A DNA stretch of 64,000 nt from Pseudomonas viridiflava (GTDB lineage: Bacteria > Pseudomonadota > Gammaproteobacteria > Pseudomonadales > Pseudomonadaceae), in contig NZ_UUOC01000053.1 of assembly GCF_900590755.1 (NCBI RefSeq), positions 466,052 through 530,051 of the forward strand, given 5' to 3'. A model generated the notes under the pieces. It was not told where the DNA came from and searched no databases. It worked only from the letters and a program-made list of their open reading frames with translations. The position numbers and the translations under genes are program-made. Shown piece after piece: positions 1 to 8,348 of the stretch; the first letter of the stretch is position 1, and each line of letters begins with the position of its first letter.

Positions 1-456
1 GTTGAGTTTGAGCAGCCGCCCTTCCCGCGTAACTTCCAGTGTGTCCAGGTCGTAGATCAGATCGCCCACCTGCAACGTACGCCGCCCACCGCCCTGAGCC
101 CGACGCAATACGGCCTCGATACGGGCCGCGAGTTCTGACAGCGCAAAAGGCTTGAGCAGGTAATCATCCGCGCCGGAGCGGAATCCCTGCAGACGGTCAT
201 CAAGCTGGTCACGCGCGGTGAGCATGATGACCGGCGTATCGCGTCGGGCATCTTCGCGCAGTCTTTTGCACAATGTGTAGCCGTCGATGCCGGGCAACAT
301 GATGTCCAGCACGATCAGGTCATAATGTTCGGTCGCCGCCAGATGCAATCCGGAAAGGCCATCCTGTGCGCAATCGACTGTATAGCCCTTCATGCCAAGG
401 TAATCGGCAAGGTTGGCCAGGATGTCACGGTTGTCTTCGACCAGAAGAATTCGCAT
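1..456 (-). CDS. colR: ColR-like OmpR-family response regulator (3' part outside window)
   Basis: Only the first 152 codons are present; the gene runs off the left edge. The protein opens with MRILLVEDN, holds the phospho-acceptor Asp in LDIMLPGIDGY, the Thr of MLTARD and the Lys of DDYLLKPF, so it has a complete receiver domain. The start of a winged-helix DNA-binding domain follows after an ALRRAQGG-like linker. An Shine-Dalgarno GGAGGG sits about 7 nt before the ATG. The receiver strongly resembles ColR of Pseudomonas, which with ColS controls membrane and metal-stress genes; that name rests on remembered similarity and the partner kinase would lie outside the window. It is transcribed in the same direction as cyoE but is separated from it by a terminator. 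Confidence 0.75.
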   Translation of the reverse strand, partial: MRILLVEDNRDILANLADYLGMKGYTVDCAQDGLSGLHLAATEHYDLIVLDIMLPGIDGYTLCKRLREDARRDTPVIMLTARDQLDDRLQGFRSGADDYLLKPFALSELAARIEAVLRRAQGGGRRTLQVGDLIYDLDTLEVTREGRLLKLN

Positions 457-564
457 CTGTACGCCCTCCATCTTCAATAATGCTGGCGCAGCTTAGAGCG
501 AACCTGCGCGCAGAGCCAGCACCATCTAGCGTGACAATGTCAGGGCAACCCGTGAAGCAGGCAT

Positions 565-601
565 AAAAAAACCCCGCGGCTCGTGTGAGCAGCGGGGTTT
601 T
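565..601 (-). terminator. Rho-independent terminator after cyoE
   Basis: AAAACCCCGC and GCGGGGTTTT (568-577 and 592-601) form a perfect 10-bp stem around a 14-nt loop, with a T run on the minus strand. It lies 20 nt beyond the cyoE stop codon and separates the cyo operon from the downstream response regulator. Confidence 0.85.
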
Positions 602-621
602 ATGTTTCAGGCTGACTGTGA

Positions 622-1509
622 TCAGAAGGCGTATGTCACCAACAGCTCTTTGGTCACCTGAAAGTCCACCGACATCATGAAGCTCAATGCGCTGATGGTG
701 AAGATGGAGAAAACGAACAGCTTGCGAGCCCAGACCGTGTCGTCCACTGCCTTGTAACCCTTCCACGCCATCCACAGCCAGTACATGCCCATTGCCGCGG
801 CAACCGCCAGATAGTTGAGGCCAGCGTAACCGCCGAAGGTCAACATCAGAGTGGCTACCAGAAACGCCAGGATGTAGAGCAGGATGTGACGCTTGGCCAC
901 CCGGATGCCACGTTCAACCGGCAAAACCGGAATCTTGGCAGCCAGGTAGTCATTGAAACGGAAGATCGCAATGGCGTACGAATGCGGCATCTGCCAAAGG
1001 CTGAACATCACCAGGAGCGTCAATGCCGCGAAGTCGAAGCTGTTGCTGACTGCGCAATAGCCAATCACCGGAGGCATGGCCCCCGAGAGACTGCCGATCA
1101 AGGTGCCGTGTACCGACTTGCGCTTGAAGTACAGGCTGTAGAAGCCTACGTAAATCACGAAGCCGATCACTGCGAGCAATGCCGCCAGCGGGTTGGTTTT
1201 GGTGTACAGCAAACCAACCCCGGCAACACCCAGAATCGTCGCGTAGAGCAGAGCCAGTTTCAACGAAACCAGGCCTTGTACCAGCACACGGTTCTTGGTG
1301 CGCTCCATCTTCTGGTCAATATCCCGGTCGATGCAGTTGTTGAATACACAACCGGATGCAACGACCAGGGAGGTGCCTATGACTGCGGCCAGGAACATGC
1401 CGAAGTCAATTTGCCCTTTGGAGGCCAGAAAAAAGCCACCTGCCACCGAAAGCACGTTACCGAAAATGATCCCCGGCTTGGTGATTTGGATAAAGTGCTT
1501 AAGGGACAT
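622..1509 (-). CDS. cyoE: Protoheme IX farnesyltransferase CyoE
   Basis: UbiA-family membrane prenyltransferase that converts protoheme IX to heme O for the bo3 oxidase. The 295-residue protein matches the usual length. It opens with MSLKHFIQITKPGIIFGN, and the conserved Asp-rich motif NNCIDRDIDQKM lies near residues 98-109. A second conserved stretch (YSLYFKRKSVHGTLIGSLSG) follows, with about eight to nine hydrophobic segments. It is the last gene of the cyo operon, 10 nt beyond cyoD. Confidence 0.96.
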   Translation of the reverse strand: MSLKHFIQITKPGIIFGNVLSVAGGFFLASKGQIDFGMFLAAVIGTSLVVASGCVFNNCIDRDIDQKMERTKNRVLVQGLVSLKLALLYATILGVAGVGLLYTKTNPLAALLAVIGFVIYVGFYSLYFKRKSVHGTLIGSLSGAMPPVIGYCAVSNSFDFAALTLLVMFSLWQMPHSYAIAIFRFNDYLAAKIPVLPVERGIRVAKRHILLYILAFLVATLMLTFGGYAGLNYLAVAAAMGMYWLWMAWKGYKAVDDTVWARKLFVFSIFTISALSFMMSVDFQVTKELLVTYAF

Positions 1510-1519
1510 CAGGCGTACC

Positions 1520-1861
1520 TCATTTAGCCATCATGACGGTGTGGATACTGAACATGATCCACAACGAGAGGCCGACCAACAGAACAATAACCAACGCCGT
1601 GAACGCAAATGCGAACACGTTGTTACGTTGCGATGCCGAACGGTCCAGGTGCAGGAAGTACCGCAGGTGAACCAGAACCTGTACCACAGCGAACAGCAGG
1701 ATAGTGATCAGGGTGGCCGACTTGGACATCACCGGATACATCACCACGCCGAACGGGATGGCAGTCAGGATCAACGACAGGACGAAACCGATGACGTAGT
1801 CCTTTACGCTGCCGTGGCTGTCGTGTTCTTCAGCAGAGATATGCGCGTGTGCGTTTGCCAT
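1520..1861 (-). CDS. cyoD: Cytochrome bo3 ubiquinol oxidase subunit IV
   Basis: Small 113-residue inner-membrane subunit with three transmembrane helices, thought to help assemble CuB-containing subunit I. The N terminus is His-rich (HAHISAEEHDSHGS), then the conserved YVIGFVLSLILTAIPF helix and the VQVLVHLRYFLHLD motif of the CyoD/CoxD family. It begins immediately after the cyoC stop codon, consistent with translational coupling within the operon. Confidence 0.95.
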   Translation of the reverse strand: MANAHAHISAEEHDSHGSVKDYVIGFVLSLILTAIPFGVVMYPVMSKSATLITILLFAVVQVLVHLRYFLHLDRSASQRNNVFAFAFTALVIVLLVGLSLWIMFSIHTVMMAK

Positions 1862-2485
1862 TTACAAAGTCCCCATCAGATAAACAACGGTGAAGACGCA
1901 GATCCACACCACGTCCAGGAAGTGCCAGAACAGACTCAGGCAGCTCAGACGAGTGGTGTTGGTCGACGTCAGGCCACGTGTCTTGACCTGATACATCATG
2001 ATCGCCATCCAGATCAGACCGCTGGTCACGTGCAGACCGTGCAGGCCTACCAGTGCGAAGAAGCCGGACAGGAAGCCGCTGCGGCTAGGGCCGAAGCCTT
2101 CGACGATCAGGTGATGGAACTCGTAGATTTCCATCGCGATGAAGCCGGCACCAAACAGGAAGGTCAGGGCCAACCAGCCCAGAACCTGACTCTGCTTGCC
2201 TTTGTAGACCGCCAGCATGGCGAAGCCGTAGGTGATACTACTGAACAGCAGGAACGCGGTTTCGACGGCCACGAATGGCAGTTCGAAGATGTCGTGACCC
2301 GAAGGGCCGCCGGCAATGTTGCCCGACAGCACCGCGTAGATCGCGAAGAAGGATGCGAACAGTACGCAGTCGGTCATCAGGTAGAGCCAGAAACCGTAAA
2401 CGGTCATTGGCCCCGCGTCGTGGTGATCATGCCCGTGGTCGTCGTGACCGTGGGCATCTCCTGGATTCAATACTAAGTTCGACAT
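1862..2485 (-). CDS. cyoC: Cytochrome bo3 ubiquinol oxidase subunit III
   Basis: Heme-copper oxidase subunit III of 207 residues, with five predicted transmembrane helices as in E. coli CyoC. Family motifs are visible: YGFWLYLMTDCVLFASFFA near the N terminus and LHGLHVTSGLIWM in the middle. The first 25 residues carry an unusual His/Asp cluster (HGHDDHGHDHHD), which could bind metal, though this is only a compositional inference. It starts 2 nt after cyoB. Confidence 0.95.
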   Translation of the reverse strand: MSNLVLNPGDAHGHDDHGHDHHDAGPMTVYGFWLYLMTDCVLFASFFAIYAVLSGNIAGGPSGHDIFELPFVAVETAFLLFSSITYGFAMLAVYKGKQSQVLGWLALTFLFGAGFIAMEIYEFHHLIVEGFGPSRSGFLSGFFALVGLHGLHVTSGLIWMAIMMYQVKTRGLTSTNTTRLSCLSLFWHFLDVVWICVFTVVYLMGTL

Positions 2486-2487
2486 GT

Positions 2488-4506
2488 TTAAACCTGTTCC
2501 AGAGTGGATTTGACAGGAGTGTATGCACCCTGAGCCACGAGGATCTTGTGCTGCTCACCTTCGATACGCGCCACTTCTTCAGCGGGCACCATGTAACCCT
2601 GATCGTCACGTGCGGCGTGGAAGACGAAGGTAATGACCGTCGCTGCCAGGCTGGCGATAGCCAACCACCAGATGTGCCAGATCATGGCGAAACCGAACAC
2701 TGTCAACAGCAGACCCATGTACAAGCCGGTCGCGGTGTTGTTCGGCATGTGAATCGCCGAGTAGTGAGCCGGTACGTTGTAAGCAGTGCCGTTACGCTTG
2801 GCTTCGGTGAAGGCATCCAGGTCGGTTGCTTTCGGCAGCTCGGCGAAGTTGTAGAACGGCGGCGGCGAAGAAGTCGACCATTCCAGCGTGTGGCCATTCC
2901 ACGGGTCACCGGTCAGATCCTGGTTCTCAGGCTTGTTGCGGTCACGGATGCTGACGAATATCTGGATCAGCTGGCAGGCGATACCTACAGCGATCAGCAT
3001 TGCGCCCCACCAGGCGATGTCCAAGTACAGGTTCCAGGCCGGGTTATCAGTGGTGTTCAGGCGGCGCGTCATACCCAGGAAGCCCAGGAAGTACAGCGGC
3101 ATGAAAGCAATGAAGAAACCGAAGAACCAGCAGTAGAACGCCGACTTGCCCCACTTCTCGTTCAACTTGAAGCCGAACGCTTTAGGGAACCAGAACGCGA
3201 AACCAGCGATGTAACCGAAGACCGCACCGCCGATGATGACGTTGTGGAAGTGAGCGATTACGAACAGGCTGTTGTGCAGTACGAAGTCAGCACCCGGGAT
3301 CGCCAACAGAACGCCGGTCATACCGCCGATCGAGAAGGTGATCATGAAGCCCAGGGTCCAGAGTACCGGCGCGGTAAAGCGCAGACGGCCCTGATAGATC
3401 GTGAACAGCCAGTTGAATAGCTTCACACCCGTCGGTAGCGCAATCAGCATGGTCGCCAGACCGAAGAATGCGTTGACGCTGGCACCCGACCCCATGGTGA
3501 AGAAGTGGTGCAGCCATACCATGAAGCCCAGTACGCAGATCCCGCCGCTGGCGTAGATCATCGACTTGTGGCCGAACAGGCGCTTGCCGGTGAACGTAGA
3601 GATAACTTCCGAGAACACACCGAACGCCGGCAGAACCAGGATGTAAACCTCAGGGTGACCCCAGGCCCAGAACAGGTTCACGTACATCATCGGGTTACCA
3701 CCCAACTCGTTCGTGAAAATGTGGAAGTCCAGGTAACGGTCAAGCGTCAGAGCTGCCAGGGTAGCGGTCAGGATCGGGAACGAAGCCACGATCAGAACGT
3801 TTGCCCAGGTGCAGGTCCAGGTGAAGATCGGCATTTCCATCAACTTCATGCCAGGCGTACGCATTTTCAGTACGGTGACCAGGAAGTTGACACCCGTGAG
3901 TGTCGTCCCGAGTCCCGATAGCTGTAGCGCCCAGATGTAGTAATCGACCCCCACGCCAGGACTGTAAGCCAGACCGGACAGAGGCGGGTAAGCAACCCAA
4001 CCGGTTTTGGCGAACTCGCCGACGCCCAGGGACAGGTTGACCAACAGTACGCCGGACACCAGGAGCCAGAAGCTCAGGGAGTTCAGGAACGGGAAGGCAA
4101 CGTCACGGGCACCGATCTGCAGCGGCACGACGATGTTCATCAGGCCGGTGAAGAACGGCATCGCCATGAAGATGATCATGATCACACCGTGAGCGGTGAA
4201 GATCTGGTCATAGTGCTCAGGAGGCAGGTAGCCCTCGGAGCCGTTCTGGGCCAAGGCCAGCTGGGTACGCATCATCACGGCGTCGGCGAAACCGCGCAAC
4301 AGCATGACCATGGCAACCACGATGTACATCACACCGATTTTCTTGTGGTCAACTGACGTCAGCCATTCAGTCCACAAGTAGGTCCATTTTTTGAAGTAAG
4401 TGATCGCCGCGACCAATGCGATGCCACCCAAGGCGATCATCGCCAGGGTGATCATGACAATTGGCTCGTGATACGGGATCGCGTCCAGACTTAATTTACC
4501 AAACAT
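2488..4506 (-). CDS. cyoB: Cytochrome bo3 ubiquinol oxidase subunit I
   Basis: Catalytic heme-copper oxidase subunit of 672 residues, the usual CyoB length. It reduces O2 to water and pumps protons in the inner membrane. Key motifs are visible: HGVIMIIFMAMP around the low-spin heme ligand, WGHPEVYILVLPAFG with the cross-linked CuB His-Tyr pair and proton-channel residues, HHFFTMG with the two CuB histidines, and IAHFHNVIIGG with the heme o3 and heme b ligands. It lies 3 nt after cyoA. Confidence 0.98.
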   Translation of the reverse strand: MFGKLSLDAIPYHEPIVMITLAMIALGGIALVAAITYFKKWTYLWTEWLTSVDHKKIGVMYIVVAMVMLLRGFADAVMMRTQLALAQNGSEGYLPPEHYDQIFTAHGVIMIIFMAMPFFTGLMNIVVPLQIGARDVAFPFLNSLSFWLLVSGVLLVNLSLGVGEFAKTGWVAYPPLSGLAYSPGVGVDYYIWALQLSGLGTTLTGVNFLVTVLKMRTPGMKLMEMPIFTWTCTWANVLIVASFPILTATLAALTLDRYLDFHIFTNELGGNPMMYVNLFWAWGHPEVYILVLPAFGVFSEVISTFTGKRLFGHKSMIYASGGICVLGFMVWLHHFFTMGSGASVNAFFGLATMLIALPTGVKLFNWLFTIYQGRLRFTAPVLWTLGFMITFSIGGMTGVLLAIPGADFVLHNSLFVIAHFHNVIIGGAVFGYIAGFAFWFPKAFGFKLNEKWGKSAFYCWFFGFFIAFMPLYFLGFLGMTRRLNTTDNPAWNLYLDIAWWGAMLIAVGIACQLIQIFVSIRDRNKPENQDLTGDPWNGHTLEWSTSSPPPFYNFAELPKATDLDAFTEAKRNGTAYNVPAHYSAIHMPNNTATGLYMGLLLTVFGFAMIWHIWWLAIASLAATVITFVFHAARDDQGYMVPAEEVARIEGEQHKILVAQGAYTPVKSTLEQV

Positions 4507-4509
4507 CGT

Positions 4510-5478
4510 TTACTCCTCTGCCCCAGCAGCTGAATGCTTACCCTTACCCATGTCCATCACTTTCTCACCCACATTGGCGTCCGACTCGCGGGCAGTACCT
4601 TCCTGCTCGTGAGGGTTCACCTTGCCTGGTTTCATGCCTTCATATTTATCGATGATGGTATTGAACAGGTTCGGAGTGACCGAGGAGAAGAGTTCGACCG
4701 GGTTACGCTCGCTCGGCTTGAGCAATGCAGCGTATTCAGACGTCTCAAGCTTTTTAGGTGAACTCTTGACTTCAGCAACCCAGGCGTTGAAGTCAGCCTG
4801 AGATGTTGCGGTCGCCTTGAACTTCATGCCGGTGAAACCCGCGCCGCTGTAGTTGGCGGAGATACCGTTGTATTCGTGATTTTCGTTGGAGATCAAGTGC
4901 AGCTTGGTCAGCATGCCAGCCATGGCATACACCTGGCCGCCCAGACCCGGAATGAAGAACGAGTTCATCACGGAATCAGAGGTAATCTTGAAATTGACCG
5001 GTGTATTGGCCGGGAACACGATTTTGTTGACCGTCGCGATGCCCTGTTCCGGGTAGATGAATACCCATTTCCAGTCCAGCGAAACGACTTCGATGGTGAT
5101 CGGCGCAACGTCGGATTCGATTGGACGATAAGGGTCCAGCGCGTGCGTTGATTTGTAGGTGATGTAGAACAGCACCAGCAACAGAACCATCGGGATGCCC
5201 CAGACGGCGGCTTCGATCTTGGTTGAGTGCGACCAGTCAGGCGTATAGGTGGCGTCTTTGTTCGAAGCGCGATATTTCCAGGCGAAGATGATCGTCAGGA
5301 AAATGACCGGAATCACCACGATCAGCATCAACAGTGTGGCGGTGATGATCAGGTTACGCTCGTCAAGACCCACTTGCCCCTTAGGATCGAGCAGAGGCAC
5401 GCCCTCGCAACCACTGAGCAAAAGCATGCTGAAAAGGGCCAAGAAGCCAAAAAACCTGGGGTACCTTTTTTTACTCAT
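4510..5478 (-). CDS. cyoA: Cytochrome bo3 ubiquinol oxidase subunit II (lipoprotein)
   Basis: The 322-residue subunit II begins MSKKRYPRFF and has a lipobox (LLLSGC), so the mature N terminus is a lipidated Cys. Two transmembrane helices follow, then the periplasmic cupredoxin fold (SLDWKWVFIYPEQGIATVN), which lacks the CuA ligands as expected for a quinol oxidase. I chose the start at 5478 because an AGAGGT ribosome site sits 6 nt ahead; an in-frame codon 60 nt upstream would place 20 extra residues before the signal peptide. First gene of cyoABCDE. Confidence 0.96.
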   Translation of the reverse strand: MSKKRYPRFFGFLALFSMLLLSGCEGVPLLDPKGQVGLDERNLIITATLLMLIVVIPVIFLTIIFAWKYRASNKDATYTPDWSHSTKIEAAVWGIPMVLLLVLFYITYKSTHALDPYRPIESDVAPITIEVVSLDWKWVFIYPEQGIATVNKIVFPANTPVNFKITSDSVMNSFFIPGLGGQVYAMAGMLTKLHLISNENHEYNGISANYSGAGFTGMKFKATATSQADFNAWVAEVKSSPKKLETSEYAALLKPSERNPVELFSSVTPNLFNTIIDKYEGMKPGKVNPHEQEGTARESDANVGEKVMDMGKGKHSAAGAEE

Positions 5479-5900
5479 CTCACGACCTCTAAAAGCAAAA
5501 GCAGCTTGCGGGTGCATTTGGTTTTCGACCGCCAACACTGAAACCTGCCCGTGTTGGCATGTTTTTTTGAATTGAACAGGAGCCTGTCACAACGCACGCA
5601 AGCGTAACGACAAATCCGTCTGTATCTTTAATTTTCTTATTCGAATGCTGGCAACAAGCCTGTTTGTGCAGGCATTTCCCTTTGGTGCGGACATTCCTGA
5701 TGCTTTAAGAGATCGGTCGGGCAATACCTGCACGACCTGCGCAAGGGCGCAAAGTGACCTCGAAAATGCTCGTCGCGGGGCAACCCGGGGCGGCAAGTGC
5801 GGGGATTGTAGATATGTAAATTTTCAATGACTATGTTTTTTTTAGCAACAGTTTGTATCAGTGCCTGTAAAAATCGAGAAACGGCTCACGAAATTTTCAC
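5479..5900. other. Non-coding region upstream of cyoA
   Basis: This 422-bp stretch between cyoA and the dsbB terminator carries no credible gene. It must hold the cyo promoter, read to the left. I looked for an Anr/Fnr box (TTGAT-N4-ATCAA) and saw none that is convincing. Base composition is more AT-rich near 5820-5900. Confidence 0.6.
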
Positions 5901-5932
5901 AAAAAACGCCCCGATTCAGCCGGGGCGTTTTT
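5901..5932 (-). terminator. Terminator after dsbB
   Basis: AAAAAACGCCCCG and CGGGGCGTTTTT pair around a 7-nt loop, ending directly at the dsbB stop codon. It gives a run of T on the minus strand. Confidence 0.85.
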
Positions 5933-5934
5933 GC

Positions 5935-6459
5935 CTACAGACCCTGTAGCCCGCGGGACTTGCGCCGGTTGCGAATGATCCCGGCAGGGACCAGCACAAC
6001 GGTCAGTACGAAGGCCACCAGCGCCCATTGGGCCAGCGACAATCCGAGGACTGGCGGATAAGGGGTCGTGCAGAACCCACCCACCTGGAATCCGACGGGG
6101 AACATCGAAGCCAGCGGCAGGCCATCGACGATCGGTTGCAGGATGTCGATCCCACAACTCTCGGTGGGGTGCGAGAGGATGTATACGTGACGGCCTGCCG
6201 CCACTATCCCGCCAATTGCGCTCAGTACAACCAGCGCTTCACAAACCGTGGTGCTCCGACTGCCCGGCATGGCCGCGCCGATGAAGGCGAAGATCGCGAT
6301 GAACAGCAAAGCGTAGCGTTGCAGGATGCACAGCGGGCAAGGCGCTTCGCCCAGGACGATCTGCATGTACAGCGCGCCACCGATCAGGGCCAGGCAGATG
6401 ACGCCCAGCAAGACCAGAAAGCGCTTTTCGCGTTTTAGGTACAACATGTTGTCGCTCAT
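5935..6459 (-). CDS. dsbB: DsbB-family disulfide bond formation protein
   Basis: Inner-membrane protein of 174 residues that reoxidises DsbA and passes electrons to quinones. Four hydrophobic helices are visible. The first periplasmic loop has the redox pair in APCPLCILQRYA and the second has Cys in ESCGID and GGFCTTPYP. I chose the start MSDNMLYLKREKRF at 6459, preceded by AAAGGTAA; an upstream in-frame ATG would add 27 residues without a good ribosome site. Its position upstream of the cyo operon, on the same strand, fits a role feeding electrons to the quinone pool. Pseudomonas often has two DsbB paralogues, and which one this is cannot be told here. Confidence 0.93.
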   Translation of the reverse strand: MSDNMLYLKREKRFLVLLGVICLALIGGALYMQIVLGEAPCPLCILQRYALLFIAIFAFIGAAMPGSRSTTVCEALVVLSAIGGIVAAGRHVYILSHPTESCGIDILQPIVDGLPLASMFPVGFQVGGFCTTPYPPVLGLSLAQWALVAFVLTVVLVPAGIIRNRRKSRGLQGL

Positions 6460-6737
6460 TGACTTACCTTTCGAAGGGGTATCCATCCGGACCGTTCGAT
6501 CCCTGCCTGGACGCGTTGCCGCAGCCCATACGGCATCCACGGGATTGTAAATGCTCGACGGCCTGATCGCTTGCGATAATCATTGCCGACGCCGGACAAC
6601 TCAAGCTTCAACCTGCTGTACGGATACATTTGACGGCCGGATGGTGATGACGGCCTTGCTCCAGGTCAGGTGCTGAGCAAGGACCGGCCTTTGCAAGAGT
6701 CACTCCCGCCCTGAGCGATAACCACCGCTGCAGACCC

Positions 6738-6784
6738 AAAAAAGCCGCAACGCTTCTTATATATAGAAGCGTGCGGCTTTTTGT
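6738..6784. terminator. Long bidirectional hairpin between hmp and dsbB
   Basis: AAAAAGCCGC, one unpaired A and ACGCTTCT on the left pair with AGAAGCGT and GCGGCTTTTT on the right, around a TATATAT-type loop. It is followed by T runs on both strands. It lies about 230 bp past the hmp stop, so it could end hmp transcripts. It also forms the left unit of a tandem repeat. Confidence 0.7.
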
Positions 6785-6832
6785 CGCAGGCAGCTCTTCT
6801 ATATATAGAAGGATGCGGCAGTTTGTCGCAGG
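6753..6832. repeat. Two tandem copies of a 42-bp palindrome-bearing unit
   Basis: Each unit contains a short palindrome (CTTCTATATATAGAAG in the second copy), then a TGCGGC motif and TTGTCGCAGG. The TTGTCGCAGG ends lie at 6781-6790 and 6823-6832, exactly 42 bp apart. The first copy doubles as a terminator-like hairpin because its left flank complements GCGGCTTTTT; the second lacks that flank. Confidence 0.75.
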
Positions 6833-6850
6833 GTGACGAACGCATTATCG

Positions 6851-6940
6851 GTAGGAGCCAACTTGTTGGTGAGGGCGGCAGGTCGGGCGACAGGTATCTA
6901 TTGCCGGTAATGACGCCCTCGCGAACAAGTTCGCTCCTAC
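6851..6940. repeat. REPIN-like inverted repeat (family C)
   Basis: GTAGGAGCCAACTTGTTGGTGAGGGC on the left pairs imperfectly with GCCCTCGCGAACAAGTTCGCTCCTAC on the right, about 90 bp overall. The arms belong to the GAGC-AAGCTTGCTCGCGA-type family seen elsewhere in the window. Confidence 0.75.
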
Positions 6941-7012
6941 AGAACCGCATCGCGCCTGAAAAACCCGACAGTCTGCCATCGTGGCACTGCGGTTCGCAGC
7001 CCCCGGCAGCTC

Positions 7013-8191
7013 CTACAGCGCCGACGCTGGCCCAAAGAATTCGAAACGGCTCTGCTGTTCTGGAACACCGGCAACCAGGAGCTGCCGTTTGATCGATGCC
7101 ATGAAGCCTTTCGGGCCCAGGAAGTAAGCATCCAGATCACGTTCCTGAGGCAGCCATTGCTCCAGTTGAAGCTGATTCAGCAAACCCAGCGCATCCCCCG
7201 CTGCGCTGACACCATCTTCTTCGGCGTAGCAGTAAAAGCGTTTGAGCTGCGGGTGACGCGCCGCGAGATCATCCACCCAGTCGCGGAACGCATGCACGCC
7301 GCCATTGCGGGCGCAGTGAATGAAGTGGATCGGGCGCGAGGTGGCCAGTGCAGCTTCGAGCATGGCGAGCGTTGGCGTAATGCCCACTCCCCCACTGATC
7401 AGCACCAGCGGTTTGTCACTCGCAGTCAGGACAAACTCACCTGAAGGCGCATACAGGTTCAGGGTGTCGCCCACTAGAACGTCGTCGTGCAGATAGTTGG
7501 AGACCTTGCCCAGCGGCTCGCGCTTGACGCTGATCCGGTACCGATTACCGTCAGCAACGGCCGACAACGAGTAATTGCGGCGCATTTCTTTGCCGTCGAT
7601 GTGCAATTGCAGGCCGATGTATTGCCCCGGCGCGAAATCCAGTATTGGGCCACCGTCCGCCGAGCGCAGGTAAAACGAAGTGATCTCGGCGCTCTCCACC
7701 ACTTTGGCGGCCAGCGTAAAGGCCCGCACACCGCGCCAGCCGCCAGGAGCCTGGGCTTTTTCGTCATAGATCCGCGCTTCTGCGCCGATAAGGATATCGG
7801 CCAATTGCTGATAGGCGTTGCCCCACGCCTGCAGGACTTCCTCGGTGGCGATGTCCTCACCCAGCACTTCGGAAATGGCGCTCAACAGGCAACTGCCTAC
7901 AATCGGATAATGCTCGGGAAGAATTTGCAGGGCGACATGCTTGTTGATGATTTTCGCGAGCAAATCACCCAGTTGCTCCAGCTCATCGATGTGGCGGGCA
8001 TACATGAGCAGACCGTTGGCCAGCGCCCGTGGTTGAGCGCCGCTCGCCTGGTGCGCCGGGTTGAACAGCGGACGCACTTGCGGGTACTCCTCCAGCATTT
8101 TTTTGTAGAAATGAGTGGTCAGCGTTTCACCACCACTCTCCAGCAAGGGCACAGTGGATTTGACGATGGCACGATCACCGGCGTTCAACAT
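7013..8191 (-). CDS. hmp: Flavohemoglobin (nitric oxide dioxygenase)
   Basis: Cytoplasmic 392-residue enzyme that oxidises NO to nitrate with O2 and NAD(P)H. Domain order is globin (1-140, proximal His in NKHVALQI), FAD-binding barrel (150-260, RNYSLS) and NAD-binding domain (265-392, ISGGVGITPT and YFLGPKGFM). The ending FEFFGPA is typical. I chose the start MLNAGDRAIVKS at 8191, with GGAG 6 nt upstream; an in-frame extension of 28 residues has no support. Three NorR-like sites and a sigma54-like -24 element lie upstream (see separate entries). In P. putida and P. aeruginosa the gene is next to its sigma54 activator (norR/fhpR), but here the divergent neighbour is cheV. Confidence 0.95.
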   Translation of the reverse strand: MLNAGDRAIVKSTVPLLESGGETLTTHFYKKMLEEYPQVRPLFNPAHQASGAQPRALANGLLMYARHIDELEQLGDLLAKIINKHVALQILPEHYPIVGSCLLSAISEVLGEDIATEEVLQAWGNAYQQLADILIGAEARIYDEKAQAPGGWRGVRAFTLAAKVVESAEITSFYLRSADGGPILDFAPGQYIGLQLHIDGKEMRRNYSLSAVADGNRYRISVKREPLGKVSNYLHDDVLVGDTLNLYAPSGEFVLTASDKPLVLISGGVGITPTLAMLEAALATSRPIHFIHCARNGGVHAFRDWVDDLAARHPQLKRFYCYAEEDGVSAAGDALGLLNQLQLEQWLPQERDLDAYFLGPKGFMASIKRQLLVAGVPEQQSRFEFFGPASAL

Positions 8192-8236
8192 GATGTACTC
8201 CAGGCATATCGCCTTTGTAGAATGTACGCTTGCTAC

Positions 8237-8252
8237 ATCAGAAACCGTGCCA
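8237..8252 (-). promoter_or_regulatory. Candidate sigma54 (-24/-12) promoter for hmp
   Basis: Read on the minus strand, TGGCACGG-TTT-CTGAT matches the sigma54 consensus TGGCACGG-N3-TTGCA perfectly at the -24 box and only partly at the -12 box (TG kept, C replaced by A). The hmp ATG is 45 nt downstream of its end, leaving room for a short leader. The imperfect -12 element limits confidence. Confidence 0.5.
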
Positions 8253-8292
8253 CTATTTATCTTGTTTAAAATCATTAAGTTAAGAAATATTA

Positions 8293-8348
8293 GTCAAAAT
8301 GACACGACTAAATCAGCTGTCATTAAGACAACTAAAAGTCATTATGAC
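8293..8348. promoter_or_regulatory. Three NorR-type enhancer sites upstream of hmp
   Basis: GTCAAAATGAC (8293-8303) and GTCATTATGAC (8338-8348) match the NorR core GTCA-N3-TGAC exactly. GTCATTAAGAC (8319-8329) has one mismatch. The sites lie about 40-110 bp upstream of the candidate -24 box, the layout seen for NorR enhancers of E. coli norVW, which also has three. NorR is an NO-sensing sigma54 activator. Confidence 0.7.

Larger units (their letters stand above)
6460..7012. other. Non-coding region between dsbB and hmp, rich in repeats
   Basis: This 553-bp stretch holds no convincing gene. It contains a strong hairpin terminator and two tandem 42-bp units (6738-6832) and a REP-like inverted repeat (6851-6940), each listed separately. 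The region 6460-6720 shows nothing I can name beyond a presumed dsbB promoter. Confidence 0.6.

Noticed and set aside
886..3420. Long plus-strand open frames through the cyo genes
   Set aside because: They are antisense to well-recognised oxidase genes and their translations have low-complexity, Gln/His/Arg-rich composition typical of opposite-strand frames.
5587..5830. Small open frames in the cyoA-dsbB gap
   Set aside because: They lack ribosome sites and signal or domain features and overlap on both strands.
6666..6950. 94-codon frame over the repeats upstream of hmp
   Set aside because: Its repetitive peptide (PHPSIY/PHASIY) is simply translation of the tandem repeats.
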